This document shows, piece by piece, positions 8,981-20,342 of a DNA stretch of 64,000 nt. How positions within the stretch are numbered: position 1 is the first letter of the stretch; every line of letters begins with the position of its first letter. The stretch spans positions 496,001 to 560,000 of the forward strand of contig NW_026705454.1 of the NCBI RefSeq assembly GCF_029867415.1, read 5' to 3'. The notes beneath the pieces were generated by a model. The model did not search any database. It saw nothing but the letters and a program-made list of their open reading frames with translations, and had not been told where the DNA came from. Source of the DNA: Vicia villosa (taxonomy: Eukaryota > Streptophyta > Magnoliopsida > Fabales > Fabaceae). A program made the position numbers and the translations under genes.

Positions 8981-9653
8981 GACACGTGTAAACTGATGCT
9001 GAAGTGGACTGATCATCATGCCTTAAAATGCCAAAATAATTTCTAAGTATGAAAATTTCCATTTTTAGCCATATTTCCCAAAATGGAAACTTTGACCAAT
9101 TCTTCCTGATTTTATTATTCCTTTGACTTTTCTTGATTGGCTTTCACCGAAAGTCCATATTTGACAGTTGACCTTGACTTTGACCAAAAAGTCAACTTTT
9201 CTGTTTTTTCCTGATTATTGATGAAATTCCTGATTAAAGCTTTTCCAGTCAAATTCAGTCAAACGAATGTGTCCACATGGTCAATGTGAAAGCTTATCAC
9301 TCATAAAATCCATTCCTGATTATATGTTGACCCGAAAGTCAACTGGTTGACCTTGATCAAAGACCCTAATTCAGGATAATTAATGGAACATCAAGCTTGT
9401 ACTTCCTAACCAATGCCTTGACGTGAAGGTGAGAAAACCACTGATTCAAGAGTGCCCTCAGGAGGATAGTGCCACGAGACCAGACCTCGGATCCTCATAT
9501 TCAACCAGGAGTTCTTTGCCATAAAAGCTCTTTCTTGCCAGTCTTTGATTGGTACCAATGATATGCATGTATGCAATGACATGACCTAGATGGATGTATG
9601 CTCAGAGATTATAAACCAGATAAATAAGGGTAGGACAAATTTGGGGTATGACA
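8981..9653 (-). repeat. 5' part of a TGTCATACCCC-type LTR (Ogre/Tat-like), interrupted by element A
   Basis: Read on the minus strand it starts TGTCATACCCCAAATTTGTC at 9653 and runs left until element A cuts it. The opening matches the LTR at 15539 and resembles the one at 23911. It is rich in GTCAAC/TTGACC motifs, like the other two. The flanking bases 9654-9658 (ACAGC) would be its TSD. It has no coding capacity. The rest lies beyond the left window edge. Confidence 0.7.
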
Positions 9654-9964
9654 ACAGCCTTGCAAGACTTTTGATTGGAGATTATATCATAACCATTGTC
9701 ACTTAATTGACTTATGGACAATAAGTTATGCGTTAATCCTTCAACAAGAAGTACATTAGTTATGGAAGGAGAGTTACCAAGACTTATAGTTCCAGAGCCA
9801 ATGATTTTGCCCTTCTGATCTCCTCCAAACTTGACTTTTCCACCTGGTTTAAGCACCAGGTCTTGGAATGTAGACCTTCTTCCCGTCATGTGTCGCGAGC
9901 ACCCAGAGTCCAGGTACCATGACATTTTGCTTTCTGTCCTCTTTGCCGCCAAGGATATCTGCAA
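9654..9964 (-). pseudogene. pol: Start of pol (protease) of element B, truncated
   Basis: Overlaps the gag end by the same 116 bases and in the same +1 frame as in element A. The protease motif WYLDSGCSRHMTG is intact, followed by NLLSISQLSDNGYD. The frame is cut after SCKA by the foreign LTR at 9653. Before the interruption this frame was open and functional-looking. Confidence 0.85.
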
Positions 9965-11774
9965 CAGAAATTATCTTCTCCTTAGGTACCCACAATTTCT
10001 TGGGTCCTTTCTTGTTAGTTCTCCTCAAGTTCTGATTGAACTTGGGTTTAGCAAAATATTTAATAGGAGGAACAGTATGATACTTCTTATTCTGAGTTCC
10101 ATGATATTTCTTAGGTTGTGTCACATGCTTCTTGGTGTGTGTTATGTGAAAACTTTGTGCATGTGATGTGTGCTTAATATCATGGGAGTGGCCAAATTTA
10201 AATTGGTTATACAGAGGCTTGTATGATATTTTCATATCATCCACAGATTCAAGCTTGTATGGGATTTCACCCTCATAACCAATGCCAACTCTCTTGTTCC
10301 CAGACACAGCATATATCATAGAAGCTAGCTGACTTCTGCCAATACTTCTAGATAAGAACTTCCTGAAACTTAAATCATATTCTTTCAGAATATGATTCAG
10401 ACTGGGAGTGGAATTTTTTGAATCAGAAGGAGATCCAACATTATTGGATAATTTTAAAACTTTTTCTTTTAATTCAGAATTTTCCAACTCAAGCTTCTTA
10501 GTTTCAAATTCAAATTGCTTTTTCAGCTTTCTGTATTTGATACTAAGATGAGCTTTTAATTCAAGAAGCTCTGTTAGAATGGAAACTAACTCTTCTCTAG
10601 ATAGTTCAGAAAATACCTCTTCAGAATCTGATTCTGATGTAGATTCTGATCCATCATCTTCTATCGTCATCAGCGCAAAGTTTGCCTGCTCTCCTTCAGA
10701 GTCTGATCCTGATTCTGATTCAGAATCATCCCATGTTGCCATAAGACCTTTCTTCTTATGAAACTTCTTCTTGGGATTCTCCTTCTGAAGTTTCGGACAC
10801 TCATTCTTGTAATGTCCAGGCTCATTGCACTCATAGCAGACAGCCTTCTTCTTGTCAGATCTTCTGTCACCGGAAGATTCTCCTCGTTCAAATTTCTTTG
10901 AACTTCTGAAGCCTCTGAACTTCCTTTGCTTGCTCTTCCAGAGTTGGTTTACCCTTCTGGAGATCATGGACAGCTCATCTTCTTCTTCAGATTCTGATTC
11001 TTCAGGATCTTCTTCTCTAGCCTGAAAAGCGTTAGTGCATTTTTTAACATTAGATTTTAATGCAATAGACTTACCTTTCTTCTGAGGTTCATTAGCGTCA
11101 AGTTCAATCTCATGACTCCTCAGGGCACTGATCAGCTCTTCCAAAGAAACTTCATTCAGATTCTTCGCAATCTTGAATGCAGTCACCATTGGGCCCCATC
11201 TTCTGGGCAAACTTCTGATGATCTTCTTTACATGATCAGCCTTGGTGTAGCCTTTGTCGAGAACTCTCAATCCAGCAGTCAGAGTTTGAAATCTTGAAAA
11301 CATCTTTTCAATGTCTTCATCATCCTCCATCTTGAAGGCTTCATACTTCTGGATTAGTGCAAGAGCTTTGGTCTCCTTGACTTGAGCATTTCCTTCATGA
11401 GTCATCTTCAAGGACTCATATATGTCATGGGCCGTTTCCCTGTTAGATATCTTCTCATACTCAGCATGAGAGATAGCATTCAGCAAAACAGTCCTGCATT
11501 TGTGATGATTCTTGAAATCTTTCTTTTGATCATCATTCATTTCGCTTCTCGTGAGCCTTACACTAGTAGCTTTAACAGGATGTTTGTAACCATCCAACAG
11601 AAGATCCCATAGATCAGCATCCAGACCAAGAAAGTAACTTTCCAGTTTATCTTTCCAGTATTCAAAGTTTTCACCATCAAATACTGGTGGTCTAGTATAA
11701 CCATTGTTACCGTTGTATTGCTCAGCAGAGCCAGATGTAGATGCAGTTGGATTTGTATGAACTTCACCAGCCAT
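9849..11774 (-). CDS. gag: Gag polyprotein of element B (641 aa)
   Basis: Intact gag starting MAGEVHTNPTASTSG. Same domain order as the gag of element A: copia gag domain, acidic Ser/Glu stretch, zinc knuckle CYECNEPGHYKNECP, an acidic linker two residues longer (SESESGSDSEGE), coiled-coil-like segment and basic tail. It differs from gag A at scattered positions, mostly in the linker and tail, and the frame has stayed open. Its pol partner is broken, so any product could only work in trans. Confidence 0.92.
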   Translation of the reverse strand: MAGEVHTNPTASTSGSAEQYNGNNGYTRPPVFDGENFEYWKDKLESYFLGLDADLWDLLLDGYKHPVKATSVRLTRSEMNDDQKKDFKNHHKCRTVLLNAISHAEYEKISNRETAHDIYESLKMTHEGNAQVKETKALALIQKYEAFKMEDDEDIEKMFSRFQTLTAGLRVLDKGYTKADHVKKIIRSLPRRWGPMVTAFKIAKNLNEVSLEELISALRSHEIELDANEPQKKGKSIALKSNVKKCTNAFQAREEDPEESESEEEDELSMISRRVNQLWKSKQRKFRGFRSSKKFERGESSGDRRSDKKKAVCYECNEPGHYKNECPKLQKENPKKKFHKKKGLMATWDDSESESGSDSEGEQANFALMTIEDDGSESTSESDSEEVFSELSREELVSILTELLELKAHLSIKYRKLKKQFEFETKKLELENSELKEKVLKLSNNVGSPSDSKNSTPSLNHILKEYDLSFRKFLSRSIGRSQLASMIYAVSGNKRVGIGYEGEIPYKLESVDDMKISYKPLYNQFKFGHSHDIKHTSHAQSFHITHTKKHVTQPKKYHGTQNKKYHTVPPIKYFAKPKFNQNLRRTNKKGPKKLWVPKEKIISVADILGGKEDRKQNVMVPGLWVLATHDGKKVYIPRPGA

Positions 11775-11860
11775 CTTTTACTGAAGCGTTTTTCTCTTCC
11801 TGAATCTTTTCTAAACACGGTTAAGTGATTGCACCTTAGAACCGGCGCTCTGATGCCAAT

Positions 11861-13154
11861 TGAAGGATAGAAAAACACTTAGAAAGGGGGGGGGGTTTGA
11901 ATAAGTGTAGTCTAAAAAAACTTGAACGATAAAAACAATATGCACAATTATTTTTATCCTGGTTCGTTGTTAACTAAACTACTCCAGTCCACCCCCACGG
12001 AGTGATTTACCTCACCTGAGGATTTAATCCACTAATCGCAACAGATTACAATGGTTTTCCACTTAGTCCGCGACTAAGTCTTCTAGAGTATCCTGATCAC
12101 AACCTGATCACTCCAGGAACAAATGCTTAGACACAAGCTAAGACTTTCTTAGAGTATCCTGACCACCACGTGATCACTCTAATTACAACTGCTTAGACAC
12201 AAGCTAAGACTTTCTTAGAGTATCCTGACCACCACGTGATCACTCTAATTACAACTGCTTAGACACAAGCTAAGACTTCCTAGAGTATCCTGATCAACAC
12301 TTGATCACTCTAGTTACTTACAAATTAATGTAATCAAATAAGAGTTTTACAATGCTTCTTAAAAGCTATAATCACAACAGTGATATTTCTCTTAACGTTT
12401 AAGCTTAATCTCACTAATATATTACAACAGCAATGTAGTGAGCTTTGATGAAGATGAAGTTTCTGAGCTTTGAATTTGAACAGCGTTTCAGCAAGTCTTT
12501 CAGAATAATTTCGTTCAGAATTGGTTCAGAGTTGTTGTACTTGCTTCTCATCAGAACTTCATATTTATAGGCGTTTGAGAAGATGACCGTTGGGCGCATT
12601 TAATGCTTTGCGTATTCCGTACAGCATTGCATTTAATGTTTCACGCTTTTGTCAACTACATCGAGCCTTGTTCACGCTGTGTCTACTAACGTTGCCTTTA
12701 ATAGCTTCCAACGTTCCTTTTGTCAGTCAGCGTAGCCTGCCACCTGTACTTTCTTCTGATCTGATGTTTGTGAATAAAATATTTGAATATCATCAGAGTC
12801 AAACAGCTTGGTGCATAGCATCTTCTTGTCTTCTGACCTTGAAGTGCTTCTGAGCGTGATACCATGAGAACTTCAGTGCTTCTGCTTCTGATCTCAAGTT
12901 CTTCTGATGCTTCCATAGACCCATGTTCTGATTCTGCCTTGACCATCTTCTGATGTCTTGCCAGACCATGTTCTGATGTTGCATGCTGAACCTTCTGAGA
13001 CAAAGCTTCTGAGCGCTGATTTGTGCATACTCTTTATATATTTCCTGAAAGGGAAATTGCAATGTATTAGAGTACCACATTATCTCACACAAAATTCATA
13101 TCCTTGTTATCATCAAAACTAAGAATATTGATCAGAACAAATCTTGTTCTAACA
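11861..13154 (-). repeat. 5' LTR of element B (1294 bp)
   Basis: Starts TGTTAGAACAAG at 13154 and ends CCTTCA at 11861 on the minus strand. Contains the family's TCAGAAG-rich U3, a TATA box (plus-strand CATATTTATAGG near 12558) and, at 12125-12322, three 66-bp tandem units (GCTTAGACACAAGCTAAGAC ...). The G-run near 11886 is longer than in its relatives. Confidence 0.92.
12125..12322 (-). repeat. Three 66-bp tandem units in LTR B
   Basis: Starts at 12125, 12191 and 12257. Each holds GCTTAGACACAAGCTAAGAC and a TGATCACTCT box. LTR C has two such units (from about 23374), and LTR A has an unrelated-looking 25-bp array there. Confidence 0.85.
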
Positions 13155-15310
13155 ATTTCCTTTTTCATTCCAGGCCACAAAAACAGCTTCTTTAAATCAT
13201 GATACATCTTGGTAGCACCAGGATGAATACTCAATCCACTACGATGTCCTTCTTCGAGAATACTCTTCCTCAGTTCGGAAACATTAGGAACACAAACACG
13301 ACTACCAAACCTTATAATACCATTCTCGTCGATTCTGAATTCACCGCCCTTGCCTTGGTTAATAAGAGTCAACTTATCCACCAATTCTACATCAGCTTTC
13401 TGACCCTCTCGAATCTCTTCCAGAATACCACTAGTCAGCTTCAGCATTCCCAACTTAACACTGACAGGAGTGTCTTCGCATACTAAACTCAAATCTCTGA
13501 ATTGTTCAATTAAATCCAATTCTCTTACCATCAGCATAGACATATGCAAGGACTTCCTACTCAAAGCATCGGCAACCACGTTTGCTTTACCCGGATGGTA
13601 ATTCAGCCCAAAATCATAATCCTTAAGGAACTTTAACCACCTTCTTTGCCTCATATTCAGCTCTTTTTGATCAAAGAGATACTTCAGACTCTTGTGATCG
13701 CTAAACACTTCAAACCTCGAACCATACAGATAATGTCTCCACAATTTCAACACAAATACCACTGCTGCCAATTCTAAGTCATGAGTCGGATAATTTCTCT
13801 CATGCACTTTGAGTTGTCTCGACGCATAAGCGACTACCTGTTGATTCTGCATTAGTACACCTCCTAATCCCAACAACGAAGCATCACAATATACAACAAA
13901 AGATTCCGCCGGATTCGGCAAAATCAAGATCGGCGCACTAGTCAACTCTTCTTCAAATCTTGGAATCCTTCTTCACATTTCGAATCCCAGATGAATGCTT
14001 GACCCTTCCTAGTCAACTTAGTTAACGGCAACGCTAGCTTTGAAAAACCTTCAATGAACTTTCTATAGTAACCCGCAAGACCAAGGAAACTACGGATTTC
14101 GGAAACTGACTTCGGAGCTTCCCATTGAGATACTGCTTCTACTTTCGTTGGGTCAACGACAATACCATCTTTAGAAATTACATGCCCAAGAAAGCTTACT
14201 TCACTTAGCCAGAACTCACACTTTGACAGTTTCGCATAAAGTTTCTTTTCCTTCAGTAGTCCTAATACCACTCTTAGATGCTCTGCATGTTCTTCTTCAC
14301 TCTTAGAATATATTAGAATATCATCGATAAATACCACCACAAACTGATCCAGGTAAGGATGGAATATCCTATTCATATACTCCATGAAAACTCCCGGCGC
14401 ATTAGTTACTCCAAATGGCATCACTGTATATTCGTAATGGCCATACCTTATTCTAAATGCCGTTTTCTGAATATCGTCTATCTTCACCCGAATCTGATAA
14501 TATCCCGACCTCAACTCAATTTTGCTGAACACACTCGCACCAACCAATTGATCCATCAAATCATCAATCCTCGGTAATGGATACCGATTCTTGATAGTAA
14601 CTTTATTCAGCTGTCTATAATCCACACACAATCTCATAGAACCTTCTTTCTTCTTTACCAACAACACCGGCGCACCCCACGGCGACACACTAGCACAAAT
14701 GAATTCTTTTTCCAGCAACTCTTCTAGCTGACTCTTCAACTCTGCTAGTTCAGATGCCGACATACGATACGGCACCATCGACACCGGACTAGTTCCAGGA
14801 ACTAACTCAATAGCAAATTCTACCTCCCTTTCTGGCGGTAACTCTCTTACATCTTCTGGAAAGACTTCTGGAAATTCACATACTACCGGTAAGTCACTAC
14901 TCACCACTTTCTTCTTCACTTCCACGGATGCAATCAACATAAACACGGCAGCCCCGTCCTTCATTGCTTCATCCACTTGTCTAGCAGTCACTGTTACACT
15001 CTCAACACCGACATCTTCCGGAAAAATAATCGTCTTCGTGAAACAGTTGATATGAATCCGATTAAATTGCAACCAATTCATACCCAGGATGACATCAAGT
15101 TATTCCAACGGAAGGCACACTAAGTCCATTCCGAACTCTCTACCAAAAATATCAATTGGACAGTTCAAACAAGTAAACGAAGTAGTCACTGAACCCGACG
15201 CAGGAGTGTCAGTGATCATACTTCCATGAATATCAGATATTTCCAAGTTCAGACGTTTAGCACAATCCAACAAAATAAACGAGTGAGTTGCTCCAGTATC
15301 TATTATCTGC
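13155..15310 (-). pseudogene. pol: Decayed Ty3/gypsy (chromovirus-type) pol fragment
   Basis: Minus strand, in order: protease (IDTGATHSF), RT ([15 protein letters not shown] ... [12 protein letters not shown]), RNase H ([15 protein letters not shown]) and the integrase zinc-binding region (H-x3-H ... up to FLWPGMKKE). Damage: an in-frame stop between protease and RT (15097-15099), a frameshift near 13945 where [10 protein letters not shown] is split, and [11 protein letters not shown] where the family has KIDLRSGYHQI, which changes the first catalytic aspartate to glutamate. Cut on one side by copia LTR B and on the other joined to LINE sequence inside its protease, so neither end is natural. 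It resembles the plus-strand fragment at 56.3-58 kb. Confidence 0.88.
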
Positions 15311-15538
15311 ACAAATAAAAAATAAATACGGTGAGAATGGATCTCCTTGACGGAGACCCCTTGCCAGATTAAACTGTTTGCTTGGTTGCCCATTGATTAA
15401 CAGTTGGTAGGAAACAGTAGTAATACAACTCTGGATTAGAGAGATGAAAGATGGGGGAAACTCCATAATTTTCAACGTTTCAAGCACAAAAGCCCACTCC
15501 AATCTATCATACGCCTTAGACATATCGAGTTTCAACGC
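15311..15538 (-). pseudogene. LINE ORF2 fragment: central reverse transcriptase
   Basis: Encodes ALKLDMSKAYDRLEW, followed by RGLRQGDPFSPYLFF, which are typical L1-clade RT motifs. It continues from the segment at 19418-19958 across the solo LTR. After FFICA the sequence changes abruptly to gypsy protease at about 15310, with GCAG possibly shared at the join. Confidence 0.88.
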
Positions 15539-16695
15539 TGTCATACCCCAAAATTTGCCCATACTATTTGTCTTATCCAAGTTCAAATCAAGATGCAAAG
15601 CTCCAAGACACACTCTCCTAAAACAAGGCTCAGAAATTAGGGTTTTGTTGTTCTAAAGGAAAATCACTGAATCCATGGCTCCAAGACATTTCATATGGTC
15701 TATGATATCCCACACTACCTTTATGACAAGCTTCAGGTCTTAATTCAAAAGATTGATCACTCAATTGCTCAGAAAATCAACAGTCGACTGAGTTGACCTA
15801 AAAGTCAACTGTGGTCAAAGTACTGTCAAAACTCCTGATTTTTTGTCAACATCCTCATTGTGAAGTATCATTCATCATTTGATAAAGGATTGATCATGAT
15901 TTATCAAGGAAAGCTCCGAAATCATCAAATGTCCAAGTTACTAATTTAGGGTTTTGAACTAAAAGTCAACCCAACTTTGACTGATCGTATCTCTCTCATA
16001 CTTTATCAGAAATTCCTCAAACAAAGCTCATTCTCAAGGAAATTCAATTCTCTACAACTTTGATGTTGGGTCCAAGATCCAGAAATGCTTCCGCATAAGA
16101 GATATGAGCTAATATATTACAGGTCCTTCTAGAAGATCGCAAAAAGCTGTTTTTGTCAGGAGCAATATCATCAAGATAAAATCTCCGAATGAAAAATATG
16201 TTCCAAAGTGGCTTGTAGAGGACATCTTGAGCTTTCTAAAAGTCGAAGATCATCTCCATATGATAATTATTGAATGAGTTATGGCTTGCGCAAGTTGGGC
16301 AAAATTGAGAAAAATGCATGAAGTGCAAAGTGAATAATTTTGATCTTTTGGACCCATGGGCCTAAGTTTTGGTTCTTAAACTTGATCCATAGACCATCCA
16401 TGACCCATAGTCCCTTATGTCCATTTTTATTATTCTTATTTATTTTTATTTTGAATTTAATCACTTAAATTCAATTTAAATTAAATAAAATAGTGGAAAT
16501 AATCAAAGATTTGCATGGGATTATATTTCTATCAAATATGGAGAAATATATTTAGGAAAAATCAAGGAAAATTCGTGGAGAGAGAAAGAGATATGATTGG
16601 AACCAAAAATATCAAATTTTGCATGATTTCTTCAATCAAATATTTCTCATTCAATCATGGATCTTTTGGATTTCTTTTTGACCTAAATCCTCCTC

Positions 16696-16703
16696 TATAT
16701 AAA
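16696..16703 (+). promoter_or_regulatory. TATA box of the 3.9-kb LTR
   Basis: CTCTATATAAAGAC, about 1150 bases into the LTR, in the position expected for the U3 promoter. Confidence 0.55.
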
Positions 16704-17550
16704 GACAACAATAAATCAGAAATAAGGGACGAAAAAAAGCCAAGAGAATAGGGTTCTAAAAATCTCAAGAATTCTCAAGGAAGGTGCATTATTAGATTTC
16801 AGTTTCCAAGCCTTATTCGAGCAAACTAAGATCACCAACCACCTCCTGAGATGTTTAGGGATTGATCCATAGCATCAAACATCTTCCAAGCGCCCTGGAA
16901 AGCCCTCCCTCGACTGCACCGATTTGGTAAGTTTCTTGAAATTCAAACTCTCCATTCACGACATATAGATAGTTGAGACGCGTATATTCATGATCAGGAC
17001 GAGGTTTAGAACGATTTTGAACCATCGCTCACGTGTTTAACCGTCATAATGGACCTTTGCCATTGTTAGGGCATCAAGGTTATGTCCCCTCGTTTTCGTA
17101 CTTGCGAGTAGTATTATCGAAAACTAACTACGCTATTGAATTTGTAGCGTCCCATTTAGTATATCTGGGTTGTTTTGGTTTGGTTTCGTGGTGTGTTTTG
17201 CAGGTGTGAAGCTCGGGCTCATCGGAGAAGATGACCGGACCTGTACAGCTCCGGTGGCCCTACAACGTTGAAAGTTTGACTAGGATGGCGTGGCATGCTG
17301 GGCTATTCTGATTGGTTCTCTTATAATGCTCTGGGCCCCAGTCAGCTAGTGGAGGTTTTGATTCGTACGCGTGGACACAGTCCTCCATCTGATTTGCTGG
17401 CGGTTAAGTTAGTGGGTCCCGCCACTAAGTCTGTTTTGGGGAAAGAAACAGGATCGTTGCTTGGTTATATTCCAACGAATGCACTCAATTGACAACAACA
17501 TGCAATAGTCCAGCTGGCCAAAGGTGGAAGAGAAAGAGTCTTAGGAACTG

Positions 17551-17561
17551 GGTTCGAACCC
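17551..17561 (+). other. tRNA-like B box inside the LTR
   Basis: GGTTCGAACCC fits the RNA polymerase III B-box consensus GGTTCRANNCC, within a self-complementary CTGGGTTCGAACCCAG. A possible A box (TGGCCAAAGG) lies about 35 bases upstream. No complete cloverleaf is visible. It is a tRNA-derived patch or chance match, and similar patches occur in the 6.3-kb LTR. Confidence 0.4.
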
Positions 17562-19417
17562 AGGCCTTGACTATTATTTTCTTGCAATTTCTCATTCACG
17601 GATCCCATGCATCCGGACGCAGCATGCACACGGTACACACTCATGGTTCTGCCAATGGATCATCCCAGCATCTGATCTAACGCCTTTGAAAGCGCAAGCT
17701 CATGGTGTACCTCTCAAGGCCTCACCCACAGGATCAGAGCTAAGTGCTGTTTTAATTTTCTTTTTATTTTTAATTTTTTTTTCACATAAATACTTTTATT
17801 CCATTATTTATTCTCCTTATATTGTTTATTTATTTTAAATTGGGTTTTTATAGCAAATTATGATTATTTATTATCTAATCGAAAACCCGATTTTTCTTGC
17901 GAACGTTAAAAAATAATAATAATTTATTTTGTTTTTTTAGCTAATAACTATTTTGGGGTAACAATTTAATTTTAGGCTAATTAATTTATTTTATGCCTTA
18001 AACCCTGATTTTATCATGATCACTAATCACACCTATTGGTAGGTTTGTCCAAATAACGCATTTTTAGCCTTACAAACCCTGTAGGTCACAATAAGTTTTC
18101 TTGAATAAACATGTTAGGTTCAGGGGTGGGGTTTGTAAACCTTTTAGGGTTTATAGATCTTTAAGGTTTGTAGATCATTCATACACTAAAAATTCTTTCT
18201 TTGTTCAAATTTTCAGGACTAATCAAGATCTTTCAGCCACGCGCCCTATCAGATAAAAAAAGCTAAGTTTTCTAATTTCTCTGGTTTAAATATTATTTTT
18301 ATTTTATTTTATTTTATTTTATTTTGCCTTTTAATAGGGTTTGCCTCAATAGCCATTGAATCTGTAATACACTAACCCTTGTTTATTTTCCTTTTAATTT
18401 TCAGAGTCAATTGAGAGTTTGAGGAAGATCAAGGCATTCAAGGGTTTATCTTAATTATTGTTCCCTCTTATTTTCTGTCTTTTATTTCCCCTTCCCCGCA
18501 GGTGTTTATTGTAAAAGGACATTATGTTTTTCTGCCTTTATTTTTTAACTGCGTGGTTAGTAATCCTAGGGAGTGCAACCTTGTTTAAAACAAATTAGCT
18601 CACTAATTATAAGATTAATATTTGAATTAACCACTTGATTGTGCCACACACACACCTTTAGGATAATCCCTCTTGTTGCCTGTTGCCTATTAATTGCCGC
18701 CTTGTTGCCTTAATTTTGTTGCCTAATAATAGTCAAGTCCCTCGATTCCGAGGATACCTAAAGCAATGTTGCCTTTAAAGTTATTGAAACTCCCTCGAAG
18801 TTGCCTCGGTAAAAGATGATTGTCCTATTGCTAAGGTATCCTCGCATGATGCCTAAAAAGATTAATGACTATTATATCCTTCCCTTAGACTACCTGACCT
18901 CTTTATGGCAAGGGCCAGTCTTATGGCGAACGATACTTTCGACGACCCTTTCACATCCAATTGGAAGACTTCCTGCCCTCGCATGGTATGGATAGACCCT
19001 TTCGCCCGAAAGGCTAAAAGAATGATTTTTCAAACTTAGGGTAGTTGCTATTAATTGCTTGCTCTTTTTCAAATTTAAATTCAAACTCTTTTTTCCACTT
19101 CTTTTCAAAGAAACTTTTCAAAAAGACTACGCTTATTTACAAGCTAAAGCTCTTCGAATTTCTATTCACACCCCATTTTTTTTCAAACAATTCAAACATT
19201 TTCAAAGTGAGCTAAGCAATTAAGAGCCCATGGATAACCATGGATGCAAAGGGTGCCTTACACCTTCCCTTTGTATAACTTACCCCCCGAACTCAAAATC
19301 TTTTTAAAAGGTCTTTTCCTGTTCTTTTAGCCTTTCCTAAAATTAGATAAAATAAAAGTCGGTGGCGAATCTTACTTACCGCGACATTTCGATATAAAGT
19401 CAGTTCACCGTATTACA

Positions 19418-19958
19418 AACGCCATTGTTCCTTTCCTTCCTTTCTTTTTATGTTTCATCCAGTGGAAACATTCAATAGCTATTAAGGCGTTATTGGTGAT
19501 GAGTCTTCCCCGAATAAAAGCGCTTTACTCTTCGCTAATAATATCTGGGAGGAAAGATTTCAATCGGTTAACAATGGATTTGGTAACAGCCTTCATTATG
19601 ACATTAGACAGACTGATTGGCCGGAAATCTATAGCTGTTAATGGATTCTTCTTCTTAGGAATAAGCGTGATGAAGGTGTTGTTGATGGTTGTTGGATCCT
19701 TGCTGTTATTGAGGATATCCAACACATGGTGAACCGTCTCATTACCAACAGTGGCCCAATATGTTTTATAGAACAGAGCCAGCAAACCATCTAGACCTGG
19801 TGACTTGGTGGGATGCATATCAAAGATTGCCACACGGACCTCCTCAGAGGCGAACTGACTAGCACAAAGCGGTTTATCACTATCTGAGAGCCTTCCTCGA
19901 GCGAAATTGCAGACTTGAGTGATTTGCGTAGGGCTGGTAGAAGTGAAGATTTCCTTAA
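19418..19958 (-). pseudogene. LINE ORF2 fragment: N-terminal reverse transcriptase
   Basis: Contains KSPGLDGLLALFYKTYW, then ITLIPKKKNP and FRPISLSNVIMK, which are conserved L1-type RT blocks. An in-frame stop follows IISEE, and after it the frame carries on (SAFIRGRLITNNALI). It connects to the segment at 22688 across the 2.7-kb element and to 15538 across the solo LTR. Confidence 0.88.
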
Positions 19959-20293
19959 TGATGTAGGAGGATTGTGCGTATCAAAGAAGAAATCGCACGT
20001 CGAAAAACATTTTAATATTTAAGCAATTTTAGTTTTAATATTTAGACAATTACTATTTTATTTGTTTTATTTAATTTTGTTTTGGATTAAAGGCCCAATA
20101 GGGTTTATTTGTTTTCTGTATTTAAAGACCTATGGCATGGCCATAAGGATTATCTCTTTTATTATAATACAATCCAAAGTTTTCTTTATTCCTGGTGGAC
20201 TCCAGAGCTTATCTATAGGGTTTGTGCTTGCAACCCTATTTTCATTCAAGGTTTAGCGCTTGTTATTCCTTTGGGCGGCTTCCGACTGCGTCA
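19959..20293 (+). repeat. Left LTR of the 2.7-kb element
   Basis: 335 bp, closely matching 22353-22687. It has a short AT-rich U3 and GGCCCAATAGGG in the middle; TATTTAAAG at about 20119 may be the TATA box. Confidence 0.9.
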
Positions 20294-20342
20294 GTTGGCA
20301 TCAGAGCAGGTTTTCTCCTGTTCTTTTCGTAGCTTGACAACT

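Larger units (their letters stand above)
9654..13154 (-). mobile_element. Ty1-copia element B (same family as A), 5' part only
   Basis: Minus strand, in order: LTR 13154 to 11861, primer-binding site 11858 to 11847, intact gag, and the beginning of pol. It is cut at 9653 by the TGTCATACCCC element, so its 3' half is outside the window. It inserted into decayed gypsy pol; the neighbouring ATTTC (13155-13159) would be the TSD. The LTR differs clearly from LTR A, including its internal minisatellite, so B belongs to another subfamily. Confidence 0.88.
15539..19417 (+). mobile_element. 3.9-kb solo LTR (Ogre/Tat-like), TSD AACGC
   Basis: Starts TGTCATACCCCAAAATTTGC and ends CGTATTACA, with AACGC on both sides (15534-15538 and 19418-19422). 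No coding frame, no second LTR and no primer site inside, so it is a solo LTR left by recombination between LTRs. TATATAAA at 16696-16703 marks the promoter, giving a U3 of about 1.15 kb and a very long R-U5. It includes an (ATTTT)n run at 18296-18325 and a tRNA-like B box at 17551-17561. The closing segment GGTGGCGA ... CGACATTTCG resembles ends known from Ogre-type LTRs; family assignment is inference. Confidence 0.82.

Noticed and set aside
9653..15539. Inverted pair of TGTCATACCCC ends that could be terminal inverted repeats of one 5.9-kb transposon
   Set aside because: The two ends have different 5-bp flanks (ACAGC versus AACGC), interrupt different hosts (copia pol and LINE), and each continues as an LTR outward.
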